Assembly (NCBI RefSeq): GCF_000472385.1
Contig: NZ_AWZU01000032.1
Coordinates: 154-64,153, forward strand
Source of the DNA: Bradyrhizobium sp. ARR65
GTDB taxonomy: Bacteria > Pseudomonadota > Alphaproteobacteria > Rhizobiales > Xanthobacteraceae
DNA length: 64,000 nucleotides
Direction: 5' to 3'
This document shows, piece by piece, positions 58,515 through 64,000 of the stretch (position 1 is the stretch's first letter; each line of letters begins with the position of its first letter). A program made the translations under genes and the position numbers. The notes beneath the pieces are model-generated. The model made no database searches. It worked only from the letters and a program-made list of their open reading frames with translations, and was not told the origin of the DNA.

Positions 58515-60724
58515 ACGTCATGGCACCAAGCATCGGCACATCCACCTCTCGCGTCGACGGCCGCGCCAAGGTTACGGGACTGGCCAAATATGCCGGCGAG
58601 TTCGCCGCGCCCGATCTCGCCTATGGAGCGGTGGTCACCTCTACCATCACCAAGGGCCGTATCGCGCGCATCGATGCGAGCAGCGCGCTTGCGATTCGAG
58701 GTGTGCTCGACGTGCTCACCCACACGAACCGGCCGAAGATGGCGGCGGGCGACGACGATTACCGCGACGACGTCGCGCCCGAAGGCGGCTCGCCGTTCCG
58801 CCCGCTCTACGACGACAGGGTTAAATTCAACGGCCAGCCGATCGCGCTGGTCCTCGCAGAGGATTGGGAGACCGCGGTCTTTGCGGCAACGCTCGTGCAA
58901 GTCGATTACGAAGAGGACGGTTTCGCGACCGATCTGCATGCGCGCCTGGAGCAGGCACACACCGTCGACAAACCGCAGAAGCCGCGTGGCGATGCCGCGA
59001 AGGCGTTTGCCGGTGCAGCGGTGCGGCACGACGCCGAATATTTCATCCCGGCCGAATATCACAACCCGATGGAGCTGTTCGCCGCGACCGTCGTCTGGAA
59101 CGGCGGCGGCAAGCTCACCATTTATGACAAGACGCAAGGCGTGCAGAACGTGCAGCGCTATGTCTGTGGCGTGTTCGGGCTCAAGCCGGACGATGTGCGT
59201 GTGATGTCGCCCTTCGTCGGCGGCGCATTCGGCATCGGTTTGCGTCCGCAATATGAGGTCGTGCTGGCAACGCTCGGCGCACTCAAGCTCAAGCGCTCGG
59301 TGCGCGTCGTGCTCAGCCGCGCCCAGATGTACGGGCTCAGCTATCGCCCCGCGACCATCGAGCGGGTTTCGCTTGGCGCGAATGCCGGCGGCGCGCTCGA
59401 TGCGGTCGCCTATGAAGCCGTCGCGATGACTTCGCAGCACGAGGAGTTCTCGCGCAACGACGCCGGCTGGGCGGAGCAGCTCTACGCCTCGCCCAACGCG
59501 CGCTATGCCCACAAGCTCGTGCCGCTCGACGTGATGACCCCCTGCGACATGCGCGCGCCGGGCGCCGCCACCGGGGTTTATGCATTGGAATGCGCGATGG
59601 ACGAACTCGCCGTCGCGTTGAAGCTCGATCCGCTGCAGTTGCGGCTGCGCTGCTACTCGGATCGCGACCAGGAGAGCGGCCTGCCTTACAGCAGCAAGCA
59701 GCTCAAGGAATGCTATCGCCAGGGCGCCGAGGCCTTCGGATGGGACCGGCGCAGTCCGTCGCCGCGTTCGATGCGGGACGGAAGCGAACTGGTGGGCTGG
59801 GGAATGGCGAGCGGCGTCTGGGAAGCGTTGCAGATGCCGTTCTCGGCGCGGATCATACTGACGGCCAACGGTCACGCCGAGATTTCCACCGCCGCCACCG
59901 ACATCGGCACCGGCACCTATACCATCGTGGCGCAGGTCGCCGCCGACATGCTCGGCCTGCCGCTCGATAGCGTGACCGTGAAGCTCGGGGATTCCACCCT
60001 GCCGACCGCGCAGGTCGAGGGCGGGTCATGGACCGCGGCGTCGGTCGCGCACGCGATCGTCAATGCCGCGGACGATGTCCGCAAGGAGCTGCTATCGATC
60101 GCGCAAACCATGCCGGGCTCGCCGCTGAGCGGTCTTGCGCCCGACGACGTCGTGCTGGCCGATGGCGCGCTCGCCAGCAAGAGCGACGGAGGTCGTGCCG
60201 TTGCGGTCGCGGACGTCATGCGGCACGGCAAGATGGAGCGGCTCGAGAAGGAGCGATCCTCCGACTTCAAGGAGGACGACAAGCATGCGCGCAATACCCA
60301 CTCGGCGATCTTCGCCGAGGTCAAGGTGGATGAAGAACTTGGCGTGATCCGTGTGACGCGGGTGGTCAGCGCGGTTGCGGCCGGACGAATCATCAACACC
60401 AAGACCGCGGCGAGCCAGATCATGGGCGGCGTGGTGTGGGGAATCGGCATGGCGCTGCATGAGGAGGCGCTGACCGACCACGCCTTCGGCCGGGTGATGA
60501 ACGCCAATATCGCGGAGTACCACGTTCCGGTGAACGCCGACGTCCACGATATCAAGGTGATTTTCGTCGACGAGCCGGACAGCGTCATCAACCCGATGGG
60601 CATCAAGGGTGTCGGCGAAATCGGTATCGTCGGCGTCGCGGCGGCGATCGCCAACGCCGTCTATCATGCCACGGGTCAGCGCGTTCGCGACCTTCCCATT
60701 ACGCTGGACAAGCTCGCGCGGTAA
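58511..60724 (+). CDS. Molybdenum hydroxylase large subunit, molybdopterin-binding (PaoC-like)
   Basis: 737 residues from a GTG overlapping the upstream stop (GTGA); an ATG at 58520 is an alternative. Xanthine dehydrogenase/aldehyde oxidase large subunit with GRAKVTGLAKYAGE, SPFVGGAFGIGLRPQYE (molybdopterin binding), CDMRAPGA and GIKGVGEIGIVG with catalytic glutamate E703. The preference for aldehydes or purines is not decided by sequence alone; the PaoB-type partner favours aromatic aldehydes. Confidence 0.94.
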   Translation: MNVMAPSIGTSTSRVDGRAKVTGLAKYAGEFAAPDLAYGAVVTSTITKGRIARIDASSALAIRGVLDVLTHTNRPKMAAGDDDYRDDVAPEGGSPFRPLYDDRVKFNGQPIALVLAEDWETAVFAATLVQVDYEEDGFATDLHARLEQAHTVDKPQKPRGDAAKAFAGAAVRHDAEYFIPAEYHNPMELFAATVVWNGGGKLTIYDKTQGVQNVQRYVCGVFGLKPDDVRVMSPFVGGAFGIGLRPQYEVVLATLGALKLKRSVRVVLSRAQMYGLSYRPATIERVSLGANAGGALDAVAYEAVAMTSQHEEFSRNDAGWAEQLYASPNARYAHKLVPLDVMTPCDMRAPGAATGVYALECAMDELAVALKLDPLQLRLRCYSDRDQESGLPYSSKQLKECYRQGAEAFGWDRRSPSPRSMRDGSELVGWGMASGVWEALQMPFSARIILTANGHAEISTAATDIGTGTYTIVAQVAADMLGLPLDSVTVKLGDSTLPTAQVEGGSWTAASVAHAIVNAADDVRKELLSIAQTMPGSPLSGLAPDDVVLADGALASKSDGGRAVAVADVMRHGKMERLEKERSSDFKEDDKHARNTHSAIFAEVKVDEELGVIRVTRVVSAVAAGRIINTKTAASQIMGGVVWGIGMALHEEALTDHAFGRVMNANIAEYHVPVNADVHDIKVIFVDEPDSVINPMGIKGVGEIGIVGVAAAIANAVYHATGQRVRDLPITLDKLAR

Positions 60725-60752
60725 GGCTCGCGCGCGAGCGCGGAGAGCATTT

Positions 60753-61988
60753 CTAATGCTTCTTCTCGCGCTTGGGCGCTGGTGGCCGCGGTTTTTGCAG
60801 GCCCGGTCGGTTCGGCCCGGGAGCTCTCTGGACGCCGGGCGGGCCGGGTGGCAGGCCACCTTGGCGAACGGCCGGCTGCGCCGGCGACGGGCGCTCACCC
60901 TGCCGCTGCGGAATCGCGGGTTGTGGGCCCGGCTTGGTGTTGGACTTCTCGTCCGGTCGCGGCGTCTGCTTCGGCGCCTGCGGGGTTCGCTGCTGCTGAC
61001 CGCCGCGGTTCGGCGCGCCCTGCTGCGGCTGTCCGGGACGGTTTTGTCCCGGCGCCTGATTTTGCCGTTTCGGGCCGGGCGGCCGGTTGCCGCGGCTCGG
61101 CGCGTTCGGCCCGGGTGGACTGGCGCGGCGCAGCGCGCGTTGCTCGGTGACGATCTGGCGGCCGACGTTCTGCGCGGTGTGCACCTGGCGCACAAAGCCC
61201 TGGTCGCGCGCAACCTGTTGCGGCGAGATGGTCAGTGGCACTGCGGTCGGCCGTGCGCCGCCGACACCGGAGCGGATAGTGAAGCCGCTCGCGCCTTGCG
61301 TCAGCGCCCCGAGCCGCATCCCTGAGCGATCGTTGACCTCGATGCGGCCGACATGGCCGTCCGCGTCAGGATAAAGCTTGATGTTCACATTGTTGGCGCC
61401 GCCGCCTTCCGGCACTTCCACGAGGCCCGTCGTTCCGCGAATGCCGAGCGTCGAGGTCGGCGTGGTGATCTTCATGTCGCCGGTTTTCGCCACTGCGGCG
61501 GCGACGAAGGCGACCGTGCCCTTGCCGATATCGAAAATGCCGGCGTTGCTCTTGCCGCCATCCTCGTAGACGTAATTGTCGATGGTGATCTTCGCGTTCG
61601 CCGACAGATTGAAGGTCGTCGCGTCATTGAAGGTGATGCCGAGCGAGGAACTTGACGAGGTCTGCACGGTGTCGTTGAGAAAGATGTCGTCGCGCAAATG
61701 CAGCGGCAGCGAGTTCTTGTTGCGGATCACGGTGACGGTCCCGGTCAGCGTGACGACATTGCCGATCGGCTCCTCGGCGGTGGCGGCGGATGCGGGCGTG
61801 CTTGAGGAGGAGGCCGGCGTACTTGGCGCCGGCTGGGCCTGCGCCAGCCGGACGAGATCGGGCGCCGCATCGGGTGTGATCGATGCGGTTTCGTCTGATG
61901 GAGCCGGCATCGCCGCGACCTTTGCCGAGGCGCCGAGCATCAGCGGGCCGACAAGCGCGAGCGTCAGCCAAAGCCTCTGTGATGTCAC
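60753..61988 (-). CDS. FecR-domain protein with basic Pro/Gln-rich tail
   Basis: 411 residues. Signal peptide (about 1-26), a Ser/Ala/Pro linker, then a FecR beta domain (about 75-175: GNVVTLTGTVTVIRNKNSLPLHLRDDIFLNDTVQTSSSSSLGITFNDATTFNLSANAKITIDNYVYED), more FecR-type structure (STLGIRGTTGLVEVPEGG), then 130 residues of Pro, Gln, Asn, Arg and Gly (about 280-411). It lacks a membrane span and a sigma factor, so this is not the classical FecIR pair. It may bind peptidoglycan or a polyanion in the periplasm. Start uncertain: GTG at 61988 (AGG upstream) or TTG at 62003. Confidence 0.85.
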   Translation of the reverse strand: MTSQRLWLTLALVGPLMLGASAKVAAMPAPSDETASITPDAAPDLVRLAQAQPAPSTPASSSSTPASAATAEEPIGNVVTLTGTVTVIRNKNSLPLHLRDDIFLNDTVQTSSSSSLGITFNDATTFNLSANAKITIDNYVYEDGGKSNAGIFDIGKGTVAFVAAAVAKTGDMKITTPTSTLGIRGTTGLVEVPEGGGANNVNIKLYPDADGHVGRIEVNDRSGMRLGALTQGASGFTIRSGVGGARPTAVPLTISPQQVARDQGFVRQVHTAQNVGRQIVTEQRALRRASPPGPNAPSRGNRPPGPKRQNQAPGQNRPGQPQQGAPNRGGQQQRTPQAPKQTPRPDEKSNTKPGPQPAIPQRQGERPSPAQPAVRQGGLPPGPPGVQRAPGPNRPGLQKPRPPAPKREKKH

Positions 61989-62082
61989 AACCAACCTGCC
62001 CAAAGAGTCGACCGGACCGAGTAGGGCGGCTGCCGGCTGAACCGCCGCTGAATGTGGCGTTCAGTTCGGTCAACTCACATCA

Positions 62083-62120
62083 AAAACCCGGCGGCTGAAA
62101 CAACCGCCGGGCTCTCAAAC
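62083..62120 (-). terminator. Rho-independent terminator of the 27-residue membrane protein gene
   Basis: On the minus strand, CCCGGCGG-TTGTTTCAG-CCGCCGGG followed by TTTTTG, 17 bp after the stop at 62137. Confidence 0.88.
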
Positions 62121-62136
62121 CCCGCTGCGTTGGCGT

Positions 62137-62220
62137 TCAGAAGACGCCGAGCACGATCGCGGCGACGAAGGCAAGCGCGACATACACGGCGACCACACTC
62201 AATCTGTTGACCATGGTCAT
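62137..62220 (-). CDS. 27-residue single-span membrane protein
   Basis: MTMVNRLSVVAVYVALAFVAAIVLGVF: two or three polar residues, then a hydrophobic helix spanning the membrane. GAGGGG lies eight bases before the ATG and a strong terminator follows, so it is a complete transcription unit too short for most gene finders. Function unknown; size and layout resemble stress-linked or subunit-type micropeptides. Confidence 0.75.
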   Translation of the reverse strand: MTMVNRLSVVAVYVALAFVAAIVLGVF

Positions 62221-62401
62221 GGCAGTCCCCTCGGATGAATTCGCTGCCCACATCACGCCACACATCTTAATGAGCGCACCATAACGGGAAAAGTCAGCAT
62301 AGCTGTCCGTCGCGCATCGTGCAGCGCAGGCAACGTGGTTAAAGGTCCGTGAAAACAACGTGTTGATGAGTCCTTAAGTAAATTCGCGCAAACGTTTGCG
62401 G

Positions 62402-63727
62402 ATGACGCGCGGAGTTCGTTTGTATCTCGTCGGCTCCATCGTCCTCGTTTCGCTGGCAGGTTGCGGCCGCGGGTTTTTCCAGGCCGAAAGAGAACCCTGG
62501 CGGGCCGAGGCCGAAGTCGCCTGCCTGAAATCCGGCGCGGTGAAAGAAGGGCCGGACGTCGTCCGCATCGACCCGATCTCCGGTCCCGGCGTCTGCGGCG
62601 CCGACTATCCCCTGAGGGTATCGGCGCTCGGCGAGGACGCACCGCCCGCTTACAGCTTTGCCGACGAGGATTTGCGGCCGCCGGCGCCGATCGGCAACCA
62701 GCCGCGCTGGCCGATCGCGCGACAGCCGCCGGCTTCACCGCCTGCGCCATTACCTCAGGCGTCCTATCCGCAATCCTATCCTTCGCCTTCGTCCTATCCG
62801 CCCGCGCAAGGCGCGTCGCAATCGTCTTATCCGCAAAGCTCTTATCCGCAGACTTCGACCTATCCGGACCAGACCAATCGTCAGCCCGCCTATGGCGCGG
62901 CACCGAACGGTCCGATCTCGTTGTCGGCGCCCGGCGTTCCACCTGATCAGGACCAGATCAATCTGCCGCCGGACGGCGCGCCGCCAGCGAATGCACCGAT
63001 GGTACGCGCGCCCTACAGCCAGCAGGGCTATCCGACACAAGCCTATCCGCCGCGCGCCGGCGCTGGCACGCCTTATCCGCAAGCCGACGGGCAATTGCCG
63101 CGGCTCGGCCCCGGCTCCGGCAATTCCGTCGCCGCAGTCGGACCGGTCGCGGTGAAGCCGCCGGCGACACTGGCCTGTCCGATCGTCTCGGTGCTCGACC
63201 GCTGGCTCGACGAATCCGTGCAGCCTGCCGCTCAGCGCTGGTTCGGCGCGCGCGTGGTCGAGATCAAGCAGATCTCCGCCTATTCCTGCCGCGGCATGAA
63301 CGGCAATCCGAACGCGCATATTTCCGAACACGCCTTTGGCAACGCACTCGACATCGCCGCCTTCACGCTGGCCGATGGACGGCGCATCACCGTCAAGGAT
63401 GGTTGGCGCGGTCTTCCCGAAGAGCAGGGCTTTTTGCGCGACATCCAGGGGGCGGCGTGCCAGCAGTTCACCACCGTGCTCGCGCCGGGCTCCAACGTCT
63501 ACCACTACGATCATATCCATGTCGATTTGATGCGCCGCGCCTCCAGGCGCCTGATCTGCGAGCCGGCTGCCGTCTCGGGCGAGGAAGTCGCCGCCCGCGC
63601 CATGCGTCGCAATCCTTACGCCGCGCGCGATCCTTACGTGACGGGTTCGCTCGGCGGCCATAAGGAAGCCGCACGCCGCAACAAGCGCGAGAAGGTCAAC
63701 GAGGACGACGACTACGAGGACGAGTAG
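62402..63727 (+). CDS. Extensin-like lipoprotein with Tyr/Pro-rich linker
   Basis: 441 residues. Lipoprotein signal peptide with lipobox SLAGC (C21). A Ser/Tyr/Pro/Gln-rich linker (about 105-245, repeats of SYPQ, YPS, YPP) leads to an extensin-like (DUF882-related) C-terminal domain (about 255-400): LDRWLDESVQPAAQRWFGARVVEIKQISAYSCRGMNGNPNAHISEHAFGNALDIAAFTLADGRRITVKDGW and DIQGAACQQFTTVLAPGSNVYHYDHIHVDLM. The HxxxxxxD and HxHxDL metal-site pattern matches D-Ala-D-Ala carboxypeptidase-like peptidases. It probably trims peptidoglycan from the outer membrane. ATG at 62402 is preferred to a TTG. Confidence 0.9.
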   Translation: MTRGVRLYLVGSIVLVSLAGCGRGFFQAEREPWRAEAEVACLKSGAVKEGPDVVRIDPISGPGVCGADYPLRVSALGEDAPPAYSFADEDLRPPAPIGNQPRWPIARQPPASPPAPLPQASYPQSYPSPSSYPPAQGASQSSYPQSSYPQTSTYPDQTNRQPAYGAAPNGPISLSAPGVPPDQDQINLPPDGAPPANAPMVRAPYSQQGYPTQAYPPRAGAGTPYPQADGQLPRLGPGSGNSVAAVGPVAVKPPATLACPIVSVLDRWLDESVQPAAQRWFGARVVEIKQISAYSCRGMNGNPNAHISEHAFGNALDIAAFTLADGRRITVKDGWRGLPEEQGFLRDIQGAACQQFTTVLAPGSNVYHYDHIHVDLMRRASRRLICEPAAVSGEEVAARAMRRNPYAARDPYVTGSLGGHKEAARRNKREKVNEDDDYEDE

Positions 63728-63738
63728 TCGTTGAACGG

Positions 63739-63775
63739 TGCTGTAGCCCGGGTGAGCGCAGCGATACCCGGGAAG
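63739..63775. repeat. GTAGCCCGGGTGAGCG-type repeat, family B-like copy 5
   Basis: GTAGCCCGGGTGAGCGCAGCGATACCCGGG, an inverted hairpin (CCCGGGT/ACCCGGG). The region from it to the window end holds no gene I can support. Confidence 0.6.
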
Positions 63776-64000
63776 CGACGCGTCAATAGCCTTCTCGCAT
63801 ATCGCTTCCGCTCATGCGCGCTACCGGCTCTCACACCCAACCGGCTGAACTGAAGTTGCCGGTGTAGACGTTCTCCCGATGCGACATGCGATCGCTCATG
63901 CCTGCTTTTTCGCGCACTGGTCGGATTCCTCGGGCGCAACAGCGGCGGCACATGTGCCGCCATAATCTCACGTCTTCGAGAGCAGCTTGCACAAGCGGCG

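Noticed and set aside
58463..59875. 470-codon open frame antisense to the molybdenum hydroxylase genes
   Set aside because: Shadow of conserved coding sequence.

Overview
The window is GC-rich alphaproteobacterial chromosome, most like Bradyrhizobium and relatives (Nitrobacteraceae). The evidence is gene content (tandem-GAF regulator, PmtA-type methyltransferase, dodecin, DUF4403, extensin-like lipoprotein, FixK/FNR-type site) and several intergenic palindromic repeat families, chiefly one with CATTCCGG / CCGGAATGAC ends present in eight copies. I see no rRNA, tRNA, CRISPR array, phage gene or intact insertion sequence; this is chromosomal backbone with some decay.

Layout. 0.1-5 kb: a tandem-GAF protein with no output domain, a gene-poor stretch with a decayed repeat-like sequence, then a MoxR ATPase and a VWA protein flanking a frameshifted GlsB-type gene. 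5-16 kb: two rhodanese-type sulfurtransferases, a Pro/Ala-rich membrane protein, an L,D-transpeptidase, NAD-dependent oxidoreductases, ettA, a YqhA-type protein and a MltB-type transglycosylase. 16-26 kb: two paralogous small secreted proteins, bfd-bfr iron storage, small enzymes and regulators, a collagen-like protein beside a perfect FNR/FixK site, and a J-domain gene frameshifted at its HPD motif. 26-31 kb: a complete thiamine operon (TPP riboswitch, thiO, thiS, thiG, thiE, thiC), with palindromic repeats in two of its gaps. 31-41 kb: a soluble lytic transglycosylase, a GT-C-like membrane protein, an EnvZ/OmpR-like pair, PRC-barrel and dodecin proteins, a LivK-like binding protein and a DUF4403 protein. 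41-43 kb: a LysR regulator divergent from an AHL-lactonase-like hydrolase. 43-49 kb: a membrane-lipid neighbourhood (GT4 glycosyltransferase, PmtA, an Mpo1-resembling membrane protein, a membrane-anchored class III aminotransferase divergent from a phosphatidylserine decarboxylase). 49-64 kb: a Wzz/BY-kinase protein, an Nramp-like transporter, an SDR-DoxX/DUF2269 pair, a PhyH dioxygenase, a Nudix protein, a three-subunit molybdenum hydroxylase, a FecR-domain protein, a 27-residue membrane protein and an extensin-like lipoprotein.

The best candidates for something undescribed are the lipid neighbourhood at 43.4-48.9 kb, where a TGA(C/T)GTCACACG motif recurs upstream of two genes and an aminotransferase shares a 34-bp start-to-start gap with psd; the collagen-like/small-membrane-protein divergon around the FNR/FixK site at 22.1 kb; and the envelope proteins of low complexity (L,D-transpeptidase with SPDDPRYGRP repeats, paired WQRQR-WDGY secreted proteins, FecR protein with a long basic Pro/Gln tail). 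Two clean single-base frameshifts (GlsB, J-domain) are either recent pseudogenes or sequence errors.
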